A stretch of DNA of 64,000 nt, taken from positions 32,740 to 96,739 of the forward strand of contig NZ_FOLD01000022.1 of assembly GCF_900112225.1 (NCBI RefSeq), given 5' to 3'. This DNA comes from Massilia yuzhufengensis (GTDB lineage: Bacteria; Pseudomonadota; Gammaproteobacteria; Burkholderiales; Burkholderiaceae_D). This document shows, in pieces, positions 45,962 through 54,462 of this stretch. How positions within the stretch are numbered: position 1 is the first letter of the stretch; every line of letters starts with the position of its first letter. The position numbers and the translations under genes were made by a program. The notes beneath the pieces are model-generated. The model did not search any database, was not told the DNA's origin, and worked only from the letters and a program-made list of their open reading frames with translations.

Positions 45962-48688
45962 ATGGCTAACTACGAAAACGCGATCCAACAACTCTACGTC
46001 GCCTACTACAACCGTCCCGGCGATCCTGCCGGCCTGGCGTTCTGGCATGGCGTGGTCGAGGCCCAGGGCGGCGACACGTCCGCGGTCTGCGCCGCCTTTG
46101 CTTCGTCGGCCGAGTACATCGCAAACTACGGCGGCAAGGACAACCGCACCGTGGTCAACACCGTCTACCGCAACCTGTTCGGCCGCGACGGCGAGCCGGC
46201 GGGCCTGGATTACTGGGCCAAGGCGCTCGATGCGCGCCTGATCACGGTCGACGGCGTGGTGACTGCCATCGCAGGCGGCGCCCGCAACGATGACCTGGTC
46301 GCCTACGCCAACAAGGTCAAGTTCGCCACCAGCTTCACCAGCGCGCTCGACCTGCATCCTGAGAAAGCCGCGTACAACGGCAGCGAAGCCCTGGCCTACG
46401 CCAAGCAGCTGACGTCGGCCGTCACCACCGACGCCTCGCTGGCGACGGCGACCGCCGGCCTGGATGCCTCGACCGCCGCGTTCGTGGCGGCCAGCAAGGC
46501 GCCGATCGTGTTCACCCTGAGCGCCAACGCCGACGCCGGCGTCGCCTTCAAGGGCGGCGGCGGCAACGACACCTTCAACGCCACCGCTGCCACTTTCTCG
46601 GCCGGCGACAGCATCCACGGCGGCGGCGGCGTCAATACCCTGTTCGTCATCGACAACGGCAGTGCGCTGGCGACCACCGCCCCGGCCGGGGCGTCGGTGA
46701 CCAACGTCCAGCACATCACCATGAGCACCAAGGGCGGCGTGGGCAACGCCGCGGCCTATGACATGTCGGGCTTCGCGGGCCTGCAGGTGGTGGACATCAG
46801 CGCCGCCGGCGCCGTCAACGTGAAGGTCGCCGATGCCGTCGACCTGGTCGTCGGGACCAGCGCCGGCGCCGTTACCACCAGCGGCGGCCGTTCGGTCTCG
46901 GTGACCGGCAACACGGGCGCGGCCAACCTGAGCGGCAATTTGCTCGCCTCGGTCAACCTGGCCAACACCAGCCAGGCCGCGACCATCGACAACGCCACCA
47001 TCGACCACCTGCTGTCCCTGGGCTTGACCAATGTGGGCAACGGCGCGACAGTGACCGACGCCACGGCCAAGACCATCAACCTGCAGGTCAATGCGGCGCA
47101 GGGCGGCGCTGGTTCGCACATCAACCTGGCCGCCGCCAAGGCCACCGCCCTGAATATCGACAACGCCACCGCCTTCCAGCTCACCACCACCGCGCTGGCC
47201 GCGGACGACAAGCTGGCCACCATGACCTTGAGGGGCGCCGGCAGCTTCAGCGCCGACGTCTCCGGCATCGCATCCTTGAACACCTTCGACGCCTCGCAAT
47301 CCAGCGGCGCCAACACCGTCTCCGCCACCAGCACGGCGGGCCTGGTGCTCAAGGGTGGCTCGGGCGTGGACAAAGTCTCGATGGCCGGCTTCCTGGCGGG
47401 GAATGCAGTGGTCGAACTGGGCGCCGGCAACGACCGCTACGAATTCACCCGCACCGCACTGAGCGGCGCCCGGGTCGACGGCGGCGCAGGCGTCGACACC
47501 ATCGTCGCCAACGACGCCGCCCTGTTCGGCGTGACCAGCAACGTCGTCTACAGCAATTTCGAGACCCTCGATTTCTCGAGCGGAAAAGGGGTGTATGACC
47601 TCGACCGCGCCGGCAGCGTCACCACCCTGCACAGCCATGCGCGGCTGCGCGACGTAGTCGAATTCACCAACGGCCGCGCCAACTCCACCATCGAGTTCGC
47701 CAGCCTGGACACCAATCTCGACCTGAGCGGGAAGGCCACCGAGCAGCACACCATCGGTGCGACCGTCAAGTTCACGCTGAAAGACGCTTCCGGCGCCAAC
47801 GACAAGCTCACCATCAGCATGACCGCGAACGATGCGCAGGCCGACGGCCGCACCAATGGCCTGGTCCAGGGCAACATCATCGAAACCAGCGGCATCGAAA
47901 CGATCACCCTGCATTCGAGCGCCAACAAGCTCGAACCCGACAACCCGGCGACCGGCACCAACGAAGCGCGCACCGCCGCCGACTACGTGAACGGTTTCTC
48001 CTACCTGTACGCCCAGGGCAGCAAGACGATCCTGGTGACCGGGGACGCCAGCATGCGCTTGCTGACGGCCATCTCCGACACCCTCACCAACTTCGACGCT
48101 TCCGCCTCGACCGGCAACGTGAACTTCGACGGCGTCACCCGCAAGGCCGGCGTGCCGGATACGGCGCTGAACTACATCGGCAGCCAGGGCATGGATTACT
48201 TCCAGTCGACCAAGTCGGGCGTCGTCTTCCAGGGCAACGACGGCAAGGACACCGTGCTGCTGTACCGCTACGAACAGGTGAAGGACATCATCAAGTTCAC
48301 CGATGCCAGCGACTCGCAGCTGGTCTGGGCTTCGCAGGGCAAGGCGCAAGTCAACGGCTGGGACACGATCTATGACTTCCAGGTCGGGGTCGACAAGATC
48401 GACCTGTCCGCCTTGCACCTGGCGGCCGGCACCAACCGCGACGGCTTCGCCACGATCAAGCTGGCGTCGAACACCGACCACATCCTGCAATCCACACTCA
48501 AGGACGGGGTCGGCGTGTTCAACGACAACGGCACGATGCGCTCGATCGCCTTCGCCATGTACGGCGTCGACGACGGCTGGATGCTGGTCGACGTCAACGG
48601 CGACGGCGACTACACCAGCGGCACCGACATGATCTTCAGCATGTACGGCAACACCGCGATCCCGGTGATGAGCGACTTCATCTTCTGA
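45962..48688 (+). CDS. DUF4214 surface-type protein, probable type I secretion substrate
   Basis: 908 residues. The start at 45962 is chosen for TGGAG 6 bases upstream and MANYENAIQQLYVAYYNRP, which opens a DUF4214 domain (about residues 3-120). The middle is long, Ala/Thr/Asn/Gly-rich and beta-like, with RTX-like nonapeptide fragments GGGGNDTF (about 196), GGSGVDKV (about 465) and GGAGVDTI (about 507). The C-terminal part has YDFQVGVDKIDLSAL (about 803), typical of type I secretion targets, and a DVNGDGDY calcium-type loop (about 877). Only one Cys. An S-layer or adhesin role is inferred. No exporter genes in the window. Flanked on both sides by palindromic elements. Confidence 0.85.
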   Translation: MANYENAIQQLYVAYYNRPGDPAGLAFWHGVVEAQGGDTSAVCAAFASSAEYIANYGGKDNRTVVNTVYRNLFGRDGEPAGLDYWAKALDARLITVDGVVTAIAGGARNDDLVAYANKVKFATSFTSALDLHPEKAAYNGSEALAYAKQLTSAVTTDASLATATAGLDASTAAFVAASKAPIVFTLSANADAGVAFKGGGGNDTFNATAATFSAGDSIHGGGGVNTLFVIDNGSALATTAPAGASVTNVQHITMSTKGGVGNAAAYDMSGFAGLQVVDISAAGAVNVKVADAVDLVVGTSAGAVTTSGGRSVSVTGNTGAANLSGNLLASVNLANTSQAATIDNATIDHLLSLGLTNVGNGATVTDATAKTINLQVNAAQGGAGSHINLAAAKATALNIDNATAFQLTTTALAADDKLATMTLRGAGSFSADVSGIASLNTFDASQSSGANTVSATSTAGLVLKGGSGVDKVSMAGFLAGNAVVELGAGNDRYEFTRTALSGARVDGGAGVDTIVANDAALFGVTSNVVYSNFETLDFSSGKGVYDLDRAGSVTTLHSHARLRDVVEFTNGRANSTIEFASLDTNLDLSGKATEQHTIGATVKFTLKDASGANDKLTISMTANDAQADGRTNGLVQGNIIETSGIETITLHSSANKLEPDNPATGTNEARTAADYVNGFSYLYAQGSKTILVTGDASMRLLTAISDTLTNFDASASTGNVNFDGVTRKAGVPDTALNYIGSQGMDYFQSTKSGVVFQGNDGKDTVLLYRYEQVKDIIKFTDASDSQLVWASQGKAQVNGWDTIYDFQVGVDKIDLSALHLAAGTNRDGFATIKLASNTDHILQSTLKDGVGVFNDNGTMRSIAFAMYGVDDGWMLVDVNGDGDYTSGTDMIFSMYGNTAIPVMSDFIF

Positions 48689-48710
48689 TCCTCATTTCGC
48701 TCACTTCGCA

Positions 48711-48803
48711 CTTCGGGGTCAGGTCTGACATTTGGACACGGCCCCGGCTGTAGGCGCAAGCTACGGTCGAGCTCGTGTCCGATTGTCAGACCTGACCCCG
48801 AAG
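48711..48803. repeat. Palindromic-terminus element, copy D (shortest)
   Basis: Left end CTTCGGGGTCAGGTCTGACA through ACACG at 48740; right end from CGTGTCCGATTG at 48774 to CCCCGAAG at 48803. The core is only about 33 bp, so the whole element could fold as one long hairpin. It lies between the stop codons of two convergent genes and ends 3 bases before the MFS stop, so it could also act as a shared terminator. Confidence 0.8.
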
Positions 48804-48806
48804 GTT

Positions 48807-49952
48807 TCAGGTGTGGCGCTGGATGATGCGGGCGCTCATGGCGATGACGAGGCCGGACAGCGACAGCGCGCCCAGCGCCACCATGATGCTGGCCTGCGAG
48901 GCGATGTAGCCCAGCACCGGTGGCGCCAGCAGCAGGCCGCCGTAGCCCAGCGTCGCCACCGCCGCCACGCCCGCCCCGGCGCTCATGCCGGGGATGCGCG
49001 AGGCGGCGCCGAACAGCAGCGGGACCACGTTGGCGGCGCCAATGCCGATCAGGGCGAAGCCGGCCGCCGACAGCAGGAAGTGGGTGCTCATGACCGCGGT
49101 GGCCAGGCCGGCGAACATCGCCAGCCCTCCCAGCACCATCACGCGCAGCGCGCCGAAGCGCAGGATCATGCGGTCGCCGGCGAAGCGGCAGGCTGCCATC
49201 GCGATCGAGAAGGCCGAATAGGCCAGGGCGGCGGTGGCCGGCAAGGCGCCGGTACGCTCCTGCATCAGCAGCGCGCTCCAGTCGACCAGCGCGCCTTCCA
49301 CCGCAAAGCACAGCAGCGCCAGCAGCCCGAGGCCCAGGGCGGCGCCACGCGGCAGCTGGAAGTGGCTGCCGCCTTCGTGGCTGGGCGCGAAAGCCAGCAC
49401 GCGCGGGGCGGCCGCCGCCAGCGCCATCGCAGTGAGCACCCCCATCGCCAGGGCGCCCTGGCCGTCGCCCCAGCCCTGGCCGATGAAGATGCCGCCCAGC
49501 CCTGCGCCGAGCAGGCCGCCGAGGCTGAAGAATCCGTGGAACGAAGACATGGTCGGCACGCCGCGCGCGGTTTCGACCTCGCTCGCATTCGCATTCATGG
49601 CCACGTCCAGCGCGCCGTTGCTCACGCCGAAGGCAAAGGCCGCCAGGAACAGCAGGCGCAGGTCGCTGATCCCCATGATCACGGCCAGCAGCGCGGCGAA
49701 GGCGAAGCCGGACAGCAGCGTCATGCGGCGCGTGCCCCAGCGCGCGGTGAAGCCGCCCATCAGCGGCATCGCCAGCAGCGCGCCGGCGGCGATGGTGAGC
49801 AGCACCATGCTCAAGGTGCCGGTGTCGATGCCGGTGCGCGCCTGCACCACCGGCACGTGCGCGGCCCACAGGCCGATGCCGGCGCCGTTGAGCAGGAAGA
49901 CGGTGGAGATCGACCAGCGTGCGGCCGCGAGCGAAGCAGTAGTGTGGCTCAT
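48807..49952 (-). CDS. MFS transporter (YbjJ-like)
   Basis: 381 residues with about 12 predicted helices. FLLNGAGIGLWAAHVPVVQARTG opens the first helix pair, and TARWGTRRMTLLSG is the MFS motif A region. GALDVAMNANASEVE and SSFHGFFSLGGLLGAG are typical of the YbjJ/sugar-type group. Its ATG overlaps the stop of the upstream DeoR gene (ATGA), so that regulator probably controls it. Substrate unknown. Confidence 0.9.
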   Translation of the reverse strand: MSHTTASLAAARWSISTVFLLNGAGIGLWAAHVPVVQARTGIDTGTLSMVLLTIAAGALLAMPLMGGFTARWGTRRMTLLSGFAFAALLAVIMGISDLRLLFLAAFAFGVSNGALDVAMNANASEVETARGVPTMSSFHGFFSLGGLLGAGLGGIFIGQGWGDGQGALAMGVLTAMALAAAAPRVLAFAPSHEGGSHFQLPRGAALGLGLLALLCFAVEGALVDWSALLMQERTGALPATAALAYSAFSIAMAACRFAGDRMILRFGALRVMVLGGLAMFAGLATAVMSTHFLLSAAGFALIGIGAANVVPLLFGAASRIPGMSAGAGVAAVATLGYGGLLLAPPVLGYIASQASIMVALGALSLSGLVIAMSARIIQRHT

Positions 49953-50725
49953 GTCCTGGCCTTTGCCGCGATGCGCAGCTCGAGGGCCGGATGCGCTTCG
50001 CGCAGGCGGGCGATGGTGGCCGGGGGCGCGTCGGCTTCCAGTACCAGGTAGTCGAGTTCGGCCAGCGCGCCGAAGGCGAACGGCGCGCTGTCGACCAGGC
50101 GTTCGTTGAGCACCGCCGCCGCGCGCCGCGTGCTGCCGGCCAGCATGGCGGCCTTGATGGCCGCTTCCTCGGCGTCCGATGCCGCCAGGCCGCGCTCCGG
50201 ATCGAGCGCGCAGATGCCGACGATGCACAGGTCGGCGCGCAGCTGCTGCAGGTCGGCCAGGGTGCGGGCGCCGAGCACCGCGCCGCAGGCCGCGTGGTAG
50301 GTCCCGCCCAGCAGCACGATGCGGGTGCTGCGCAAGTCGCCCAGCGCCAGCGCCAGCTGCGGGCTGTTGGTGACGATGGCGGCGGCCTGGCCGTCCTCCA
50401 GCAGGCGCGCCACCGCCAGGTTGGTGGAACCGGCGTCGACCAGCACCGTGTCGCCGGGCCGGATGCAGTCGCGCAGCGCCTGCGCCAGCGCGGCCTTGCG
50501 GGCGACGTCGGCGTCGATCCGTTCCCCGAAGCTGGCGCTGCGGGTGCGCCGTACCGCCCCCCCGTGCACGCGGCGCAGCAGCCCGGCCGCGTCGAGCTCG
50601 CGCAGGTCGCGCCGGACCGTATCGTCGGAGGTGTCGAGGCGCTGGGCCAGTTCGGTTGCCAGCACCCGGCCCTCGCGCTCGACGGCGTCGAGGATGGTCT
50701 GGCGGCGTTCTTCTGCAAGCTGCAT
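49949..50725 (-). CDS. DeoR/GlpR-family transcription regulator
   Basis: 258 residues. N-terminal DeoR winged helix (EERRQTILDAVEREGRVLATELAQRLDTSDDTVRRDLRELD, residues 5-45) and a C-terminal sugar-phosphate sensor domain with VLVDAGSTNLAVARLL. Regulators of this kind respond to phosphorylated sugars. First gene of a two-gene operon with the MFS transporter; the 178-bp upstream gap is shared with a divergent signalling gene and has ATGCAC-TGTC-GTGCAT (50813-50828). Confidence 0.92.
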   Translation of the reverse strand: MQLAEERRQTILDAVEREGRVLATELAQRLDTSDDTVRRDLRELDAAGLLRRVHGGAVRRTRSASFGERIDADVARKAALAQALRDCIRPGDTVLVDAGSTNLAVARLLEDGQAAAIVTNSPQLALALGDLRSTRIVLLGGTYHAACGAVLGARTLADLQQLRADLCIVGICALDPERGLAASDAEEAAIKAAMLAGSTRRAAAVLNERLVDSAPFAFGALAELDYLVLEADAPPATIARLREAHPALELRIAAKART

Positions 50726-50812
50726 GCTGTTCTCCTGATCGGTAGCCTCACTTTAGCCAAACAAGCAAATATCCGCAAGTTAACGCAAAAACGCGGCAAA
50801 CCACGCATTCGA

Positions 50813-50828
50813 TGCACTGTCGTGCATA
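50813..50828. promoter_or_regulatory. Inverted repeat in the DeoR / REC-HK divergent promoter region
   Basis: ATGCAC and GTGCAT arms with a 4-bp centre, 88 bp upstream of the DeoR start and 76 bp upstream of the divergent start. Possible operator; no regulator can be assigned. Confidence 0.3.
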
Positions 50829-50903
50829 CAACATCTCCCTCCTTCCGCATAGGCGGCCCCGCGAGAAGTTGTTAAACTTCATCAACTTTAGTAAGAGAAC
50901 ATC

Positions 50904-52532
50904 ATGGACAAGTCCGCTGCCATTCTCATCGTCGACGATTACCTCCTGATCCGCACCCACGTGCGCCAGGTGCTGGCCGAACTCGGTTTCCTGAACGTGT
51001 TCCAGGCCGATAACGGCAAGACCGCGCAGGACCTCATGCGCAAGCAACCGATCGACATCGTCGTGGGCGACTGGGGCATGCCGATCATGAGCGGGATCGA
51101 CCTGCTCAAGTGGATGCGCAGCGACCACCGCTACGTGAGCACGCCGTTCATGATGCTCACCGCCGAGGCCAATCCGCAATCGGTGCGCACGGCGCTGCAG
51201 GCCGGCGTGAACGCGTACATGATCAAGCCGTTCACCGTGCACAGCTTCGCCTGCAAGTTCATGGGCATGCTGGGCGTGCAGCTCGAAACCAGCCCGGCGC
51301 TGCCGTTCTCGCGCGCCGGCCTGGCGGCGGCAGTACCGCGGCCGACGGCGGCGCCCACGCCCGCCGCCCCCGCTGCACCCCCTGCGCCCACCCCGGCGCC
51401 GGCGCCCGCAGTGCTGCCCGCATCGAACGTCATCGGCCTGGAACGCCCGATCGGCGAGCGCGTAAAAAAATGCACGGTGCTGATCGTGGACGACATCCCG
51501 ACCAACATCGAAGTGCTGGCCGGCGTGCTGAAGGACGACTACGCGATCAAGGTCGCCATCAGCGGCAAGAAGGCGCTGGAGATCGCCGACGCCTTCCACA
51601 TCGACCTGATCCTGCTCGACATCATGATGCCGCTGATGGACGGCTTCGAGACCTGCCGCCAGCTCAAGGCCAACCCGAAGACGGCGGGCATCCCGATCAT
51701 CTTCCTGTCGGCGCGCGACGGCACCGAGGACGTGGTGGCGGGCCTGCGCCTGGGCGCGGTGGACTACGTGTCCAAGCCGGCCGACCCCACCATCCTGAAG
51801 GCGCGCCTGTCGGCCCACCTGCTGCTGGCCACCGCGATGCAGGACATCAAGCGCCAGAACGAACTGCTGATCGACAACGCGCGCCTGCGCGAGGACGTCG
51901 AGCGCATCACGCGCCACGACCTGAAAAGCCCGATCGCGGTGGCGCTGCACGGCACCCAGGCGCTGCTGGTCAGCCCGCTCACGCCGACCCAGCGCGAGCA
52001 TGCGCACATGATCGAGACGGCCGCCGAGAACGCGCTCGAGATGATCAACCGCACCCTCGACGTCTACAAGATGGAGCAGGGCAGCTACCAGCCCGCGCTG
52101 CAGATATTCGACCTGGGCGACATGCTGGGCAAGGTCTGCCGGCAGGCCAGCTTCACCTTCGACAGCAACGACGTCACGATCGGCTTTGAGCAGCCGGAAG
52201 ACGTGATGTGCCTGGGTGAGCCGCTGCTGTGCTATTCCCTGTTCAACAACGTGCTGAAGAACGCCATCGAGGCTTCGCCGCCCGGCGGCAAGGTGAGCGT
52301 GAACATCGCACCGGGCTACGGCAACCTGCACGTCATGGTCGACAACGCCGGCGAAGTGCCGGCGGCCGCGCGCGAGCACTTCTTCGAGAAGTACGCGCCC
52401 TCGAACAAGATCGGCGGCAACGGGCTGGGGACCTATTCGGTGCGCCTGATGGCCGAGGTCCAGGGCGGCAGCGTCAGCATGGACACGGGCCACGGCCGCA
52501 CGCGCCTGACGGTTACCCTGCCCTGCCCGTAA
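50904..52532 (+). CDS. REC-REC-histidine kinase
   Basis: 542 residues, no membrane segment or signal peptide. A CheY-like receiver (1-125; phospho-acceptor Asp56 in VVGDWGMP), a Pro/Ala linker (about 145-172), a second receiver (about 188-305; Asp239 in LILLDIMMP), then HisKA with His338 (RITRHDLKSPIAV) and an ATPase domain with NVLKNAIEASPPGG and GNGLGTYS. The order receiver-receiver-kinase places inputs N-terminal to the kinase, as in phosphorelay hubs. It begins an independent unit; the LytS/LytTR pair follows 100 bases later. Confidence 0.92.
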   Translation: MDKSAAILIVDDYLLIRTHVRQVLAELGFLNVFQADNGKTAQDLMRKQPIDIVVGDWGMPIMSGIDLLKWMRSDHRYVSTPFMMLTAEANPQSVRTALQAGVNAYMIKPFTVHSFACKFMGMLGVQLETSPALPFSRAGLAAAVPRPTAAPTPAAPAAPPAPTPAPAPAVLPASNVIGLERPIGERVKKCTVLIVDDIPTNIEVLAGVLKDDYAIKVAISGKKALEIADAFHIDLILLDIMMPLMDGFETCRQLKANPKTAGIPIIFLSARDGTEDVVAGLRLGAVDYVSKPADPTILKARLSAHLLLATAMQDIKRQNELLIDNARLREDVERITRHDLKSPIAVALHGTQALLVSPLTPTQREHAHMIETAAENALEMINRTLDVYKMEQGSYQPALQIFDLGDMLGKVCRQASFTFDSNDVTIGFEQPEDVMCLGEPLLCYSLFNNVLKNAIEASPPGGKVSVNIAPGYGNLHVMVDNAGEVPAAAREHFFEKYAPSNKIGGNGLGTYSVRLMAEVQGGSVSMDTGHGRTRLTVTLPCP

Positions 52533-52632
52533 GGCCGGGCTGCGTGGCCGACTTCCCGCAATCCGCGCAACGAATCCTGCAACTGGCGACATGGGCGGCC
52601 CGCCGCGCCGCTCCTCGCGCCATACTGCGAGC

Positions 52633-53712
52633 ATGACTACTTCGCCCTCGCCTGCCGCAGCCAATACCCTGATGTGGAGGATCTACATCCTGGTCTGGCT
52701 GGTCTACGGAATCTTCCTGTCGCTCGCCGACCAGCTCGACCGCCTGACCGGCGGGCGCTTCGACCCGGACCGCGCGGTGCTGACCTTCGTCAGCCTGCTG
52801 CCGTCCGCCCTGCTGCTGGCGCTCGTGTGGCCGCTGACAGGTGCGCTCGAACGCCGCCACACCCGGCTGCCCGCCATCGTTTTCATCCACTTCCTGGCCG
52901 CGCCCATCTTCGCGCTGGTGTCGCAGGGACCGTTCTGGATGCTGTTCCCGACCGGCAGGTCATTCACCTGGTACGTCTGGCCGCTGCTCTACCACGCCAT
53001 GACCTACCTGCTCGGCGCCGGCATTTTCCACCTGGTGCGCGCCAACAAGGCCGCGCACCGCCAGGCGCTGGCCATGAAGGACGCGCAGAACCTCCTGATC
53101 GCGTCCGAACTATCCGCGCTGCGCAACAAGCTCAACCCGCACTTCCTGTTCAACACGCTGCACTCGATCATCGCGCTCACCCAGCGCAATCCGGCCGCTG
53201 CCGAGACCGCGCTGTTCCAGTTCTCGGACATGCTGCGCTATGTGCTCGACACGGAACGCAGCGGCACCGACCGCGTCACGCTCGACGCGGAGCTCGATTT
53301 CGTGCGCGACTACCTGGAGCTGGAACAGCTGCGCCTGGGCGAGCGCCTGCATGTGGAATGGGACCTCGACCAAGACGCGGGGGACCACCCGCTGCCGGCG
53401 CTGTCGCTGCAGCCGCTGGTGGAGAACAGCATCAAGCATGCGTTCAACCCGCACAGCCGGCCCGGCATCCTGCAGATCCGCACCCGCCGCGACGCCGCCA
53501 CCGGCGCCCTGAGCATGACGGTGCGCGACACCGGCCCCGGCGCCGATCCGGCGGCCATCGCCGCGTCGCCCGGCCTGGGACTGCGCACGGTGGAACGGCG
53601 CCTGCAGCTCGACTACGGCAGCCGCGCCGCCCTGCGGGTGCAGTCGGCGCCAGGCCAGGGCTTTGCCGTCACCGTCACCATTCCCGCGGCACGCCAGGAG
53701 AGCTACGCATGA
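52633..53712 (+). CDS. LytS/YpdA-like sensor histidine kinase
   Basis: 359 residues. Four predicted helices in the first 140 residues form the membrane sensor. The His_kinase domain has LRNKLNPHFLFNTLHSIIAL (His in PHFLFN near residue 175), and an ATPase domain with QPLVENSIKHAF and RDTGPGADPAA. Partner of the overlapping LytTR regulator (ATGA). Signals are unknown. Confidence 0.93.
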   Translation: MTTSPSPAAANTLMWRIYILVWLVYGIFLSLADQLDRLTGGRFDPDRAVLTFVSLLPSALLLALVWPLTGALERRHTRLPAIVFIHFLAAPIFALVSQGPFWMLFPTGRSFTWYVWPLLYHAMTYLLGAGIFHLVRANKAAHRQALAMKDAQNLLIASELSALRNKLNPHFLFNTLHSIIALTQRNPAAAETALFQFSDMLRYVLDTERSGTDRVTLDAELDFVRDYLELEQLRLGERLHVEWDLDQDAGDHPLPALSLQPLVENSIKHAFNPHSRPGILQIRTRRDAATGALSMTVRDTGPGADPAAIAASPGLGLRTVERRLQLDYGSRAALRVQSAPGQGFAVTVTIPAARQESYA

Positions 53713-54449
53713 ACATGAAGACGGCGTTTTTCGCCGAAGACGAACCGCTGGCGCGCGACGTGCTGCGCGACGCCATCTACGCCCACCCGTCGCTGCGCCT
53801 GGTGGGCGAAGCGGCGGACGGCGCCAGCGCGCTGGAGCGGATCGAACGCCTGCGTCCCGAGGTGGTGTTCATGGACATCCAGATGCCGGAGATGACCGGG
53901 CTGGAGGTGCTGCGCCGGCTCGACTACCTGCCGCAGATCGTCTTCACCACGGCCTACGACCAGTACGCGGTGACGGCCTTCGAGCTCAATGCGGTGGACT
54001 ACCTGCTCAAGCCCTTCACCCAGGCGCGCTTCGCCGCTGCGGTGGGGCGGCTGCTGGAGGGCCCCATCCACGAGCGCGACACCCTCGGCCTCGCGCTTGC
54101 CGCCGCGACGAATGCGCCGGCGCGGCTGGAGCGCATCCTCGTGCGCGATCGCGGCCGCATCTTCCCGCTCGCGGTAGGCGAGATCGAATACATGAAGTCG
54201 GATTCGAAATACACGGTGATCACCGCGCGCGGCCAGAACTTCCTGGTGCGCATCGGGATTTCGGAACTCGAAGCCCAGCTCGATCCGGCGCGCTTCGTGC
54301 GCATCCACCGCTCCACGCTGGTGAACCTGGATTTCGTGGAGTCGATGCGCGCCGACGAGCAGTCGCAGTTGCAGATCCACATGCGCGACGGGACCGTACT
54401 GGGGGCGAACCGCGACGCCTCCAAGCTACTGCGCGACATGGCGATCTGA
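53709..54449 (+). CDS. LytTR-family response regulator
   Basis: 246 residues. Receiver domain with the acidic pair in AEDEPLARD, phospho-acceptor Asp in VVFMDIQMPEMTG (near 57), and KPFTQARFAAAVG; then a LytTR DNA-binding domain (about 135-240) with YMKSDSKYTVI and FVRIHRSTLVNLDFV. ATG overlaps the kinase stop; an in-frame ATG two codons later is also possible. Forms an AlgR/LytSR-type system with the preceding kinase. Targets unknown. Confidence 0.94.
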   Translation: MNMKTAFFAEDEPLARDVLRDAIYAHPSLRLVGEAADGASALERIERLRPEVVFMDIQMPEMTGLEVLRRLDYLPQIVFTTAYDQYAVTAFELNAVDYLLKPFTQARFAAAVGRLLEGPIHERDTLGLALAAATNAPARLERILVRDRGRIFPLAVGEIEYMKSDSKYTVITARGQNFLVRIGISELEAQLDPARFVRIHRSTLVNLDFVESMRADEQSQLQIHMRDGTVLGANRDASKLLRDMAI

Positions 54450-54462
54450 GCGACGTTAAGGT

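Noticed and set aside
45821..48490. Antisense open frame of 889 codons opposite the DUF4214 gene
   Set aside because: Val/Gly/Ala-rich shadow with no start context or recognisable domain; the forward gene is clear.
45962..48688. Internal periodicity of the DUF4214 gene as a repeat array or CRISPR
   Set aside because: The Ala/Thr/Asn-rich codons recur but there are no exact direct repeats with spacers; it is protein-level low complexity.
50748..52664. Antisense open frame of 638 codons opposite the REC-REC-kinase gene
   Set aside because: The forward translation has complete receiver and kinase motifs; the antisense one has none.
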